A DNA stretch of 64,000 nucleotides. Origin: Maricaulis sp965242785. Lineage in GTDB: Bacteria > Pseudomonadota > Alphaproteobacteria > Caulobacterales > Maricaulaceae. The DNA lies in the NCBI GenBank assembly GCA_965242785.1, contig CBDETA010000001.1, positions 372,001-436,000 of the forward strand. Direction: 5' to 3'. Under the pieces are notes generated by a model. It saw only the letters and a program-made list of their open reading frames with translations, had not been told where the DNA came from and searched no databases. Position 1 is the first letter of the stretch. Each line of letters starts with the position of its first letter. Shown in pieces: positions 34,891 through 43,970 of the stretch. A program made the position numbers and the translations under genes.

Positions 34891-34915
34891 TCCCATACCA
34901 TCCCATGTTATCCCA
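34891..34915 (+). promoter_or_regulatory. Three MraZ-type boxes upstream of mraZ
   Basis: TCCCA occurs at 34891-34895, 34901-34905 and 34911-34915. On the complementary strand this is TGGGA-N5-TGGGA-N5-TGGGA, the repeat spacing known for MraZ binding in other bacteria. The boxes end 24 bp before the mraZ start, so MraZ bound there could repress its own dcw operon. Confidence 0.8.
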
Positions 34916-34939
34916 TCATTAACCATGCGGGATGAGGGC

Positions 34940-35422
34940 ATGGCTTCGGGGGTTCTGAGCGTGTTTCTGTCGACGACGATCAATGGTGTGGATGCCAAGG
35001 GACGTGTTTCAGTCCCGGCCGGCTTCCGCGCGGTCGTCAAGAACGATCCCGAGGAAAAGATCTATGTCTGGCCGTCCTTCGAGGGCGGTTACCTGGAGGG
35101 TGGCGGCCAGGCCCTGCTGGACCGCTATCTGGCACTCATGGAAGAGATGGATCCCTATGACGACGCCCGGGCGGCCTTCGAGCAGACCATCTTCGGTGAT
35201 ACCCGCGGTCTGGCCTTTGACGGCACCGGACGGGTCACCCTGCCGAAAGACCTGATCGAGCACGCCGGCCTTGAATCCAAGGCGGCTTTCGTGGGTCTGG
35301 GCGCGCGCTTTGAAATCTGGAATCCTGAACGCCTTGCCGAGCGCAAGGCCAGCGCTCGCAACTTCGCCCGCGACAACAAGAAGGCCCTCAAACTGCCGCC
35401 GCGTGCGGGGGGTGGGGCATGA
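34940..35422 (+). CDS. mraZ: Transcriptional regulator MraZ
   Basis: The 160-residue protein has two AbrB-like SpoVT domains, the first with VDAKGRVSVPAGFR (about residues 15-28) and the second with FDGTGRVTLPKDLIEHAG (about 92-109). MraZ is a dodecameric ring-forming DNA-binding repressor of the dcw cluster. ATG 34940 follows GGGATGAGG; an in-frame ATG at 34925 is less well placed. Its boxes lie just upstream. The stop overlaps rsmH (ATGA). Confidence 0.95.
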   Translation: MASGVLSVFLSTTINGVDAKGRVSVPAGFRAVVKNDPEEKIYVWPSFEGGYLEGGGQALLDRYLALMEEMDPYDDARAAFEQTIFGDTRGLAFDGTGRVTLPKDLIEHAGLESKAAFVGLGARFEIWNPERLAERKASARNFARDNKKALKLPPRAGGGA

Positions 35423-36423
35423 GCGTGCAGCCGCACATCCCGGTGATGCTGGACGAGGTCCTGCACGCGCTCGAGCCGCGTGACGGGGCCCTGTATATTG
35501 ACGGAACATTTGGTGCCGGCGGTTACTCGCGCGCCATCCTGTCGGCGGCCGAGTGCCGCCTGATCGGTATTGATCGCGACCCGTCCGTGCGGCCAGCCGC
35601 AGATCATCTCAGGCAGGCGTCCGGCGGGCGTTTCGTCTTTGTCGAGGCGCCCTTCTCGGCGATGGAGGAGGTGATCCTGGCCAATGGTGGTCAGGGTGTG
35701 GACGGGATCGTGCTGGATATCGGCGTGTCCTCGATGCAGATCGACCAGGCCGAGCGCGGTTTTTCCTTCCAGAAGGCTGGTCCGCTGGACATGCGCATGG
35801 CGGCGTCGGGGCCGACGGCGGCCGATGCGGTCAATCTTCTGAGCGAAAAAGAGCTGGCAGACATATTTTATGTCTACGGCGAAGAGCGCCGTTCGCGCCG
35901 CGTTGCCAAATTCATCATCGACGCCCGCGCCGAGGCGAAAATCGAGACGACAGACCGGCTCGCGGACATTGTTTCCCGCGCAGTGGGCGGAAAACATTCA
36001 AAGATTCACCCTGCGACCCGCGTCTTCCAGGCGCTGCGGATTTTCGTCAATGACGAGCTGGGCGAACTGGCCCGGGCGCTGGACGCGGCCGAGCGGCTGC
36101 TGTCGCCGCTCGGGCGCCTGGTTGTGGTTACCTTCCATTCACTGGAGGACCGCATGGTCAAGACCTTCCTACGGGCCCGGGCCGGGCTGGCAGGAGGCGG
36201 CGGTTCGCGTCACGAGCCGGCAGTCGCGGCGGGTCCCGAGCCCTCCTTCCGGCTGCTGCATCGCAAGGCGGTCGAGGCCAGTGCGCAGGAGGCAGAGGTC
36301 AATCCGCGCGCCCGGTCGGCCAAGCTGCGGGCCGCCATTCGGACTGAAGCTCCGGCCGTCGCCGACGGGCCGGAATTGTTCAGGAGTGTTGTTTCGCTTT
36401 CTCGTCTGGAGGCCGCGCTATGA
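35419..36423 (+). CDS. rsmH: 16S rRNA (cytosine1402-N4)-methyltransferase
   Basis: The 334-residue protein matches RsmH/MraW. It has HIPVMLDEVLHAL at the start, the SAM site YIDGTFGAGGYSRAIL, and the central DGIVLDIGVSSMQIDQAERGFSF with the family DMRM. RsmH methylates C1402 in the decoding centre. The ATG is in an ATGA overlap with mraZ, and the stop overlaps ftsL in another ATGA. Confidence 0.96.
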   Translation: MSVQPHIPVMLDEVLHALEPRDGALYIDGTFGAGGYSRAILSAAECRLIGIDRDPSVRPAADHLRQASGGRFVFVEAPFSAMEEVILANGGQGVDGIVLDIGVSSMQIDQAERGFSFQKAGPLDMRMAASGPTAADAVNLLSEKELADIFYVYGEERRSRRVAKFIIDARAEAKIETTDRLADIVSRAVGGKHSKIHPATRVFQALRIFVNDELGELARALDAAERLLSPLGRLVVVTFHSLEDRMVKTFLRARAGLAGGGGSRHEPAVAAGPEPSFRLLHRKAVEASAQEAEVNPRARSAKLRAAIRTEAPAVADGPELFRSVVSLSRLEAAL

Positions 36424-36812
36424 TCCGCACGCTCAATGCGATCGCGTTCGTCGTTGCCGCGACCCTGGCTGTGGCGCTCTACATCGCCAAGGCGGAAGCC
36501 AAGACATCCCAGGAGCGGCTGGAGGATATCCAGGCGCAGCTGGCTGAGGAACGTCGTCAGATCAATGTGCTCAATGTCGAGATTGCCCATCTGGAAGACC
36601 CGGAGCGCCTGCGCGCGCTGGCCCGGCGCTATCTGGGCTTTGAGCCGCTGGATCCGTCGCGGGAGGTTGAATTGAGCGATCTTCCCCTGCTGGCCGATGC
36701 CGATGTGCCGGCCGAGTCCGCCGGGCTGCGGTCCGACGGGCTGCTGGTTCGCGACGAGCGCATCGAGGAATTGGCGCTGGCAGACCCGCTGCCTGCCGGA
36801 GGGCCGAACTGA
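36420..36812 (+). CDS. ftsL: Cell-division protein FtsL
   Basis: The 130-residue bitopic protein has a TM helix at about residues 5-22 and a periplasmic coiled coil (about 28-65; ERLEDIQAQLAEERRQINVLNVEIAHLEDPERL) ending with ARRYLGFEPL, as in FtsL. A Pro/Asp-rich tail follows. Position between rsmH and ftsI fixes the identity, since FtsL sequences are weakly conserved. It forms the FtsQLB complex that activates FtsW/FtsI. Its stop shares one base with the ftsI ATG (TGATG). Confidence 0.9.
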   Translation: MIRTLNAIAFVVAATLAVALYIAKAEAKTSQERLEDIQAQLAEERRQINVLNVEIAHLEDPERLRALARRYLGFEPLDPSREVELSDLPLLADADVPAESAGLRSDGLLVRDERIEELALADPLPAGGPN

Positions 36813-38569
36813 TGCGTCTCTGGCCGTTCCGCAAACAGGTTTCGGCCAAGTCTCGCAGCGTGGCCCTGCCACCCCTGGCCGAGGCTGCTCCGGCCGACAT
36901 GTCCCGACTCCTGCGGATCGAGAGCGACGAAACCAAGGCGCTGGACGCGGCGCGCTCGCGCCTTCGCATCATGGGTCTGTCCCTGGCGGTCGGCTTCCTG
37001 TTGCTCGGCGCCCGGGCCATCGACATCGCCGTGCTCGGTCCCGCGGATGCTTCTCCCACCGCGCGAAACCAAGTTCAGGCGCCGGTTCGCGGTGACCTGT
37101 TCGACCGGACCGGACAGGTGCTGGCCACCACGCTTGAGACCCATTCCCTTTATGCCGACCCGACCCTGGTCTGGGATCCGCGTGAGACGGCCGAGGCGCT
37201 GGCCTCGGTGCTGCCGGACATCAATGTCGACAGTCTGGCCGAAAGCCTGTCCGGCCGAGGCCGCTTTGTCTGGGTCCGGCGCAATCTGACCCCGCGTCAG
37301 CGCCAGGCCGTCTTTGCCCTCGGCCTGCCGGGTCTGGGCTTCCGCATGGAGCCGCGCCGGGTCTATCCGCGCGGCCGGCTGGCCTCGCATGTGGTGGGCT
37401 ATACCGACCGTGACCTCAATGGTCTGGCCGGTGCCGAGCGGGCTTTCGATGGTGCCCTGGTGTCCGGCAATGGGCGCCCGGTTGCCCTGTCCATCGACAT
37501 GGGGGTGCAATTCCATGTCGATGAGGTGCTGCGCGCCTCGATGGCGGAATTCCAGGCCGAGGCTGCGACCGGCATCGTGATGAATGTGCGCACCGGCGAG
37601 ATCGTCTCCATGGTGTCGCTGCCGGACTATGACCCCAATCGTCCGATGGATGCCAGCACGGATGGCCGTCTCAATCGCGCCGCCCAGTCGGTCTATGAAA
37701 TGGGCTCGACCTTCAAGGCCTTTACCGTCGCCATGGCGCTGAATCTGGGCACGGCGACGATGGAAAGCGGTTACGACGCCACCGGTTCGCTGCGCATCGG
37801 CGGGCATACGATCAACGACTTTCACGCCGAGAACCGTCACCTGACCCTGTCGGAAGTCTTCACCCATTCCTCCAATATCGGGTCCAGCCTGATTGCGCTG
37901 GAAGCGGGGGCAGAGGCCCAGAGGGGCTTCCTGGGCGATCTGCGCCTCTTGGAGCGGGCACCCATCGAACTCGTGGAAAGCGCCGACCCGCTGCTGCCGC
38001 GCAATTGGGGGCCGACCGAAACAGCCACCATTTCCTACGGGCACGGCATCGCCGTCAGCCCCATAGCGACGATCGCGGCCTTCGCGGCCATCGCCAATGA
38101 CGGCGTCTATGTTCCGCCAACCCTTCTGCCGGTGGCCTCTGACGAAACCATTGTCGGAGAACGGGTCATGACGTCGGAGGCGGCGCAGTCCGTGCTCGAC
38201 CTGATGCGCGAGAACGTCACCGACGGGACGGGCGGCTTTGCCGAAGCGCCGGGTTTCCGGGTCGCCGGCAAGACCGGAACCGCGGAAAAGCCGATGCGCG
38301 GCGGCTATGACCGCAACCGCCTGATCTCCTCCTTCTCGGCAGTCTTTCCACATGACGATCCGCAATATGCGGTTCTGGTGCTGCTGGACGAACCACACGG
38401 CAATGAATCGACCTATGGCTATGCCACGGGGGGATGGACGGCCGCACCGGCTGTTGGTCGTATCGTGTCGCGCATTGGCCCCATTCTGGGCGTAGAGCGA
38501 GCTGACAATGACCATGGCGAGCGCGCTGCCCTCGTGCGCGCTGCCCTGATGCCGGAGATGATCCCTTGA
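36812..38569 (+). CDS. ftsI: Septal peptidoglycan transpeptidase FtsI (PBP3)
   Basis: The 585-residue class B penicillin-binding protein has a cytoplasmic tail, a TM helix at about 52-72, a dimerisation domain and the transpeptidase domain. The active-site motifs are STFK (Ser299-Lys302), SSN (353-355) and KTG (487-489). It crosslinks peptidoglycan at the septum together with FtsW. The gene is coupled to ftsL and, through a TTGA overlap, to murE. Confidence 0.97.
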   Translation: MRLWPFRKQVSAKSRSVALPPLAEAAPADMSRLLRIESDETKALDAARSRLRIMGLSLAVGFLLLGARAIDIAVLGPADASPTARNQVQAPVRGDLFDRTGQVLATTLETHSLYADPTLVWDPRETAEALASVLPDINVDSLAESLSGRGRFVWVRRNLTPRQRQAVFALGLPGLGFRMEPRRVYPRGRLASHVVGYTDRDLNGLAGAERAFDGALVSGNGRPVALSIDMGVQFHVDEVLRASMAEFQAEAATGIVMNVRTGEIVSMVSLPDYDPNRPMDASTDGRLNRAAQSVYEMGSTFKAFTVAMALNLGTATMESGYDATGSLRIGGHTINDFHAENRHLTLSEVFTHSSNIGSSLIALEAGAEAQRGFLGDLRLLERAPIELVESADPLLPRNWGPTETATISYGHGIAVSPIATIAAFAAIANDGVYVPPTLLPVASDETIVGERVMTSEAAQSVLDLMRENVTDGTGGFAEAPGFRVAGKTGTAEKPMRGGYDRNRLISSFSAVFPHDDPQYAVLVLLDEPHGNESTYGYATGGWTAAPAVGRIVSRIGPILGVERADNDHGERAALVRAALMPEMIP

Positions 38570-40020
38570 AACTGTCCGCGCTGATGCCTGACGATGAGTT
38601 CGCGCCGGAAGACGGGGACATCGAGGTGCGCGGCCTGACCCTGGACAGCCGGAAGGTTGAGCCGGGCTTCCTGTTCGCTGCGCTGCCGGGTGTGAAGACG
38701 CATGGCCGTGACTTCATTCCCCAGGCGGTCCGGCAGGGGGCCGCTGTAATCCTGACTGATATCCCGGTCGAAGGGCTGGATGTTCCGGTCCTGGTTGCGG
38801 ACGATCCGGCGGCCGTCCTGGCCGAGCTGGCCGCGCAATTCTATCCGCAGCAGCCCGACCACATTGTCGCGATTACCGGCACCAATGGCAAAAGTTCGAG
38901 CGTGGAATTTCTGCGCCAGATCTGGGCCGCAGCCGGACTGGATGCGGCCTGTCTGGGCACGCTGGGCGTAACCCGCGGCGACACGATGGAAACCACCGGC
39001 TACACCACGCCGGATGCCGTGGCACTCCACCGCGCACTCGACGCGCTGGCACGCGATGGTGTCACGCACCTCGCGATGGAGGCGTCCAGCCATGGGCTGA
39101 AGCAGCGCCGCATGGACGGGGCCCGTTTGAGTGTCGGCGCCTTCACCAATCTGACCCAGGACCACCTGGATTATCATCCCGATTTCGCCGATTACTTCGC
39201 AAGCAAAGAATTGCTCTTCATCGAGCGTCTGCCGGATGGTGGCCGCGCGGTGATCAATGTCGACAGCGAGTGGGGTCGCAAGATGGCGGCCGCCGCGCAG
39301 GCGCGTGGTCTGGAGACCCTGACCGTGGGCTGGCGCGGCGAGGATCTGGCGATCCGGGAGATCACGCCCCGGCCGGCCAGTCAGGACGTGGTCTTCGCCT
39401 GGAAGGGCAAGGAATATCGCCTGGATGTGCCCCTGGTCGGCGAGTTCCAGATTCTCAACGCCCTGGGCGCTGCCGCCATCGCGCTGGCCGAGGGGATCGA
39501 CACGCAGGTTGTGCTGGACACGTTGCAGGCCCTCAAGGGCGTGCCCGGGCGGTTGGAAAAGGTCGGCGAGACGGCGGACCTGTCACCGGTCCTGGTCGAT
39601 TATGCCCACACGCCCGACGGGCTGGACAAACTGCTGCGCGCGGCGCGGCCGCACACACAAGGCCGGGTCATCGTGATTTTTGGTGCCGGCGGGGATCGGG
39701 ACCCCTCCAAACGCCAGAAGATGGGCGCCATTGCCGCCAGCCAGGCCGACCACATCATTGTCACTGACGACAATCCGCGCTCCGAGGATCCGGCCCTGAT
39801 CCGCGCCGCCATCCTGAAGGGGTGTCCGAACGCCGAGGAAATTGCCGACCGCGCCAGCGCAATCCGTCGCGGGGTCAGCCTGTTGAAGGCGGGAGACTGT
39901 CTGCTGATCGCGGGCAAGGGGCATGAGACCGGTCAGACGATCGGCGACACGGTTCTGCCCTTCGATGATCGCGAGGAAGCCCGCAAGGCGCTGGCCGAAA
40001 GGGAGAGGGCTCATGTCTGA
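38566..40020 (+). CDS. murE: UDP-MurNAc-tripeptide synthetase MurE (meso-diaminopimelate adding)
   Basis: The 484-residue ATP-dependent ligase adds the third residue of the stem peptide. It has the P-loop GTNGKSS (105-111), EASSHGLKQRRMDG, and the DDNPRSEDP segment whose DNPR marks meso-diaminopimelate rather than lysine specificity. The start codon is TTG 38566, inside a TTGA overlap with the ftsI stop, so initiation should depend on upstream translation. The stop lies inside the murF start region. Confidence 0.96.
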   Translation: MKLSALMPDDEFAPEDGDIEVRGLTLDSRKVEPGFLFAALPGVKTHGRDFIPQAVRQGAAVILTDIPVEGLDVPVLVADDPAAVLAELAAQFYPQQPDHIVAITGTNGKSSSVEFLRQIWAAAGLDAACLGTLGVTRGDTMETTGYTTPDAVALHRALDALARDGVTHLAMEASSHGLKQRRMDGARLSVGAFTNLTQDHLDYHPDFADYFASKELLFIERLPDGGRAVINVDSEWGRKMAAAAQARGLETLTVGWRGEDLAIREITPRPASQDVVFAWKGKEYRLDVPLVGEFQILNALGAAAIALAEGIDTQVVLDTLQALKGVPGRLEKVGETADLSPVLVDYAHTPDGLDKLLRAARPHTQGRVIVIFGAGGDRDPSKRQKMGAIAASQADHIIVTDDNPRSEDPALIRAAILKGCPNAEEIADRASAIRRGVSLLKAGDCLLIAGKGHETGQTIGDTVLPFDDREEARKALAERERAHV

Positions 40021-41425
40021 TCCGCTCTGGACCGGTCGCCAGGCTCTGGCGGCACTCGGTGGTGAGTTGCTGGGGGATACGGACTGGCAATGCTCGGGCA
40101 TCTCGATCGACACCCGCTCGCTGGAGCCGGGTGATCTCTTCGTGGCGCTGAAGGATGTGCGCGACGGACATGAGTTCGCCCGCGCCGCGCTGGACAAGGG
40201 AGCGGCCGCCTGCCTGATCTCGCAGCGCAATCTCGACGCCGAACCCGCCCTCCTGGTGCCGGACGTGCTCGACGGTCTGCGCACGCTGGGCGAAGCCGCG
40301 CGCGACCGCTGTCAGGCCATCCGCGTGGCCGTGACGGGCAGTGTCGGCAAGACCTCGGTCAAGGACGCCCTGGCGACGGTGTTCCGCGCCGCGGGTCCGG
40401 CGCACTGGAGCGTCAAATCCTATAATAACCACTGGGGCGTGCCGCTGACGCTGGCGCGCATGCCGAAGGCCACCCAGCGCGCGGTCTTTGAAATGGGCAT
40501 GAACCATGCCGGTGAAATCCGCGACCTCTCGGCGCTGGTGCGCCCGCATGTGGCGCTGATCACCCGCATCGCGCCGGCGCATCTGGAACATCTCGGCTCG
40601 ATCGAAGCCATCGCCGACGCCAAGTCGGAGATCTTCGAGGGTCTGGAGACGGACGGCGTGGCGATCTACCCGTCCGACGATCCGCTGGCCGAGCGCATGG
40701 CCCGCCATGCCAAGCGGTCCTGTGCTGCCTTTCTCCTGGACTTCGGCCGCTCGACGGATGCCGCGATCCGGATCGAGGATTTTGAAACCGGGCTGGAAGG
40801 GTCCACCGGTCTCATCAATGTCCTGGGTGTCCGCGTGCGCTTTCACATCAAGGCATCCGGCGATCACTGGGCGTGGAATGCCGGGGCGATCTTTGCCGCG
40901 GCTGCCGGGGCTGGGCTGGATGCCCGCAATGTCGCCGAAGCCCTGTCGGATGTGCAGGCCGCCGCCGGTCGGGGGCGGGCCATCCGGGTGCCGCTGCCGG
41001 GCGGCGGGGATTTCACCCTGCTGGACGATGCATACAACGCCAATCCGGTGTCGATGGCCGCGGCCATCTCGGCGCTGGGCGCGGCCCAGCCCGGGCCGGG
41101 CGGGCGGCGGATTGCAGTTCTTGGCGACATGTTCGAATTGGGGCCTCGTGAAACCGAACTTCACGCAGCCCTGGCCGATCCGCTGGTCGCAGCGGATGTC
41201 AGCGCGGTCTTTGCGTGCGGTGAGCGGATGCGCCACCTGCATGATGCCTTGCCGGAAGCCCGGCGGGCAGGCTATGCGCGAGAGGCGGGCGAGGGGCTGG
41301 ACTGGATCAAGTCGGCGATCCGGCCGGGGGATGTTCTGCTCCTGAAAGGGTCGAACGCTTCCGGGCTTCACAGGATCGCCGCAGTTCTTGCCGACGGTTC
41401 CGCGTTCGGACTGACGGAGGCCTGA
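40013..41425 (+). CDS. murF: UDP-MurNAc-tripeptide:D-Ala-D-Ala ligase MurF
   Basis: The 470-residue protein has the N-terminal UDP domain (SIDTRSLEPGDLFVALK), the P-loop GSVGKTSVKDAL, NHWGVPLTLARMP and EMGMNHAGEI, all MurF hallmarks, then the C-terminal ligase domain (DDAYNANPVSM). It adds D-Ala-D-Ala, completing the pentapeptide. ATG 40013 overlaps murE by 8 bp and is preceded by GGGAGAGG. Confidence 0.96.
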   Translation: MSDPLWTGRQALAALGGELLGDTDWQCSGISIDTRSLEPGDLFVALKDVRDGHEFARAALDKGAAACLISQRNLDAEPALLVPDVLDGLRTLGEAARDRCQAIRVAVTGSVGKTSVKDALATVFRAAGPAHWSVKSYNNHWGVPLTLARMPKATQRAVFEMGMNHAGEIRDLSALVRPHVALITRIAPAHLEHLGSIEAIADAKSEIFEGLETDGVAIYPSDDPLAERMARHAKRSCAAFLLDFGRSTDAAIRIEDFETGLEGSTGLINVLGVRVRFHIKASGDHWAWNAGAIFAAAAGAGLDARNVAEALSDVQAAAGRGRAIRVPLPGGGDFTLLDDAYNANPVSMAAAISALGAAQPGPGGRRIAVLGDMFELGPRETELHAALADPLVAADVSAVFACGERMRHLHDALPEARRAGYAREAGEGLDWIKSAIRPGDVLLLKGSNASGLHRIAAVLADGSAFGLTEA

Positions 41426-41432
41426 TCGGCTC

Positions 41433-42536
41433 ATGCTCTACCTTCTCCTCGCGCCGCTGGCGGAAGACCTCCAGCTGGCCAACCTGTTTCGCTACATCAC
41501 ATTCCGCACCGGCATGGCGCTGTTCACGGGCATGGTCATCGCCTTTGCCTTCGGCAAGCCGATGATTTCCTGGCTGCGCAAGAAGCAGGGCAAGGGCCAG
41601 CCGATCCGCGCCGAAGGCATCGAGCGTCATGTGGTGGAGAAGGCCGGTACGCCGACCATGGGCGGTTTCCTGATCCTGATCGGGGTGATGGTGGGCACGC
41701 TGTTGTGGGCCGATCTGACCAATGCCTATGTCTGGATCGTGATCTTCGTCACCGCGGGTTTCGGCCTCATCGGTTTCATCGACGACTATCTCAAGGTCAC
41801 CAAGCAATCGACCGCCGGTTTTGGCGGCAAGTTCAAGCTGGCCGGTGAATTCATCATCGCGCTCATTGCTGTGGTCTGGGCCTCGGCGACGGCGCGCAGC
41901 CTGGGTATCGAGCCGGGCATGGAAACCTCGATCGCCTTTCCCTTCTTCAAGGATCTGGTGATCAATCTGGGACCGCTCTTCTTCGTCTTCGGTTGCATCG
42001 TCGTCGTGGGTGCCGGCAATGCCGTGAACATGACCGACGGGCTGGACGGGCTGGCCATCGTGCCGGTGATGATCGCCGCCGCGACCTTCGGGGCCATCGC
42101 CTATGTCGTCGGCCGGGTCGACTTCGCCGAATACCTGCAGGTGCACTACACCGCCGGGACGGGCGAGCTGCTGGTCTTCTGCGGCGCGCTGCTGGGCGCC
42201 GGGCTGGGCTTTCTGTGGTGGAATGCGCCGCCGGCCATGATCTTCATGGGCGATACCGGCTCGCTGTCCCTGGGCGGGGCGCTGGGCGCGATTGCCGTGG
42301 CCGTGAAGCACGAGATCGTGCTGGCGATTGTCGGCGGTCTCTTCGTGCTGGAAATGGTTTCGGTGATGGTCCAGGTGACCAGTTTCAAACTGACCGGAAA
42401 GCGCGTCTTCAAGATGGCACCGATCCACCACCATTTCGAGAAACAGGGCTGGGCCGAGCCGACCATCGTCATCCGCTTCTGGATCATTGCGGTCATTCTC
42501 GCATTGATTGGACTTGCCACCCTGAAACTGAGATAA
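41433..42536 (+). CDS. mraY: Phospho-MurNAc-pentapeptide translocase MraY
   Basis: The 367-residue polytopic protein has about ten TM helices and the conserved loops GTPTMGG, FIDDYLKV, NAVNMTDGLDGLA, FMGDTGSLSLGG and APIHHHFE. The Asp pairs and the His triplet form the Mg-dependent site that moves phospho-MurNAc-pentapeptide onto undecaprenyl phosphate to give lipid I. It starts 7 bp after murF. A leftward open frame across this gene is a coding shadow. Confidence 0.97.
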   Translation: MLYLLLAPLAEDLQLANLFRYITFRTGMALFTGMVIAFAFGKPMISWLRKKQGKGQPIRAEGIERHVVEKAGTPTMGGFLILIGVMVGTLLWADLTNAYVWIVIFVTAGFGLIGFIDDYLKVTKQSTAGFGGKFKLAGEFIIALIAVVWASATARSLGIEPGMETSIAFPFFKDLVINLGPLFFVFGCIVVVGAGNAVNMTDGLDGLAIVPVMIAAATFGAIAYVVGRVDFAEYLQVHYTAGTGELLVFCGALLGAGLGFLWWNAPPAMIFMGDTGSLSLGGALGAIAVAVKHEIVLAIVGGLFVLEMVSVMVQVTSFKLTGKRVFKMAPIHHHFEKQGWAEPTIVIRFWIIAVILALIGLATLKLR

Positions 42537-42545
42537 CGGCCGTCC

Positions 42546-43970
42546 ATGATCCCGATCCATCAATATGAAGGCCGCCGTGTGGCTGTGTTCGGATTGGGGC
42601 GCACAGGCATAGCCACGGCCAAGGCCCTCGCCGCAGGCGGCGCGCTCGTCTCCAGCTGGGACGACAACGAGGCCGCGCGCGAAAAGGCGCAGGCTGCCGG
42701 CCTGGTTCTGGATGACCTCAACCGTCGTGACTGGGGGGATGTGGCCGCGCTGGTGCTGTCGCCGGGCATCCCGCTGACCCATCCCAAGCCGCACCGCATG
42801 GTGGAACTGGCCCGCGCCGTCGGTGCGCCGGTGATCGGCGACATGGAACTCTTCGCCGGATTCATCAACGAGATCCCGGAAAAGCGCCGACCCAAGATCG
42901 TCGGTATCACCGGGACGAACGGCAAGTCGACCACGACCGCCCTGATCGGGCACATTCTGCGCGAGACCGGGCGCAATGTGGTGGTCGGCGGGAATATCGG
43001 CGATGCCATTCTGGGCCAGGCCATGCCGCGTGCGGGCACGATCTATGTGCTGGAGCTGTCCTCCTACCAGATCGATCTCACCCATTCGCTGGCCTGCGAT
43101 GTGGCGGTGCTGCTGAACATCACCCCGGACCACATTGACCGGCATGGCGATTTCCAGGGCTATTTCCATGCGAAACAGCGCCTGTTCGAGATGCAGGGTC
43201 CGTCGGGTCATGCCGTGATCGGCATTGATGATGATGAAACATCCGGCTTCTTCACGCGCCTGCGCCGGACGCGGCGGGAAGACCAGGTGGTGCCGATCTC
43301 GGCCGGCCGGGTGTTTGCGCGCGGCATTTATGCCCTGGGCGACCGCGTCTATGACGCACTGGACAGTGCCTCGCACCCGGTCCTGGACCTGGCCAGGGCG
43401 CCGGCCCTGCCCGGGCGGCACAATGCCCAGAATGCGGCTGCCGCCCTGGCCGCCGTGCGCTTGCTGGGGGTTTCCGCCCGAGCGGCCGCCGAGGCGGCGC
43501 AGACCTTTCCCGGCCTGCCGCACCGTCAGGAGCGGGTTGCCGTGATCAACGGCGTCCCCTTCATCAATGACAGCAAGGCCACCAATGCCGAAGCCGCGGT
43601 GCAGGCCCTGCAATGCTATGAGAACATCCGCTGGATTGTCGGCGGCAAGGCCAAGGAGGGCGGTCTGAAGGCTGCGCTCACGGCAAGAAACCGGATTCTC
43701 AAGGCCTATCTGATCGGTGAAAGCCAGCAACGCTTCGCACGCGAACTAGATGGCGTCCTGCCGCATGAGCTGTGCGGCGATCTGGCCACGGCCACCGCTG
43801 CGGCCGCACGCGATGCCAAGGCCGATCCGCAACCGGGCGAGGTTGTCCTGCTGTCACCGGCGGCGGCGTCCTTCGACCAGTTCAACTCCTATGAACACCG
43901 CGGCGACTGTTTCCGCGAGATCGTTGCCGGTCTGATGCAGGTGGAAGCGCGCGTGGAGGGCGTGTCGTGA
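42546..43970 (+). CDS. murD: UDP-MurNAc-L-alanine:D-glutamate ligase MurD
   Basis: The 474-residue protein has the N-terminal Rossmann-like segment VAVFGLGRTGIATAKALAAGG, LSPGIPL, the P-loop ITGTNGKSTTTALIGHIL, and the C-terminal FINDSKATNAEAAVQAL. It adds D-glutamate to UDP-MurNAc-L-Ala. The stop TGA shares a base with the ftsW ATG. Confidence 0.96.
   Translation: MIPIHQYEGRRVAVFGLGRTGIATAKALAAGGALVSSWDDNEAAREKAQAAGLVLDDLNRRDWGDVAALVLSPGIPLTHPKPHRMVELARAVGAPVIGDMELFAGFINEIPEKRRPKIVGITGTNGKSTTTALIGHILRETGRNVVVGGNIGDAILGQAMPRAGTIYVLELSSYQIDLTHSLACDVAVLLNITPDHIDRHGDFQGYFHAKQRLFEMQGPSGHAVIGIDDDETSGFFTRLRRTRREDQVVPISAGRVFARGIYALGDRVYDALDSASHPVLDLARAPALPGRHNAQNAAAALAAVRLLGVSARAAAEAAQTFPGLPHRQERVAVINGVPFINDSKATNAEAAVQALQCYENIRWIVGGKAKEGGLKAALTARNRILKAYLIGESQQRFARELDGVLPHELCGDLATATAAAARDAKADPQPGEVVLLSPAAASFDQFNSYEHRGDCFREIVAGLMQVEARVEGVS

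Noticed and set aside
41307..43730. An 807-codon leftward open frame opposite mraY and murD
   Set aside because: The sequence is His/Asp/Gln-rich with no domain, and the + strand genes are certain.
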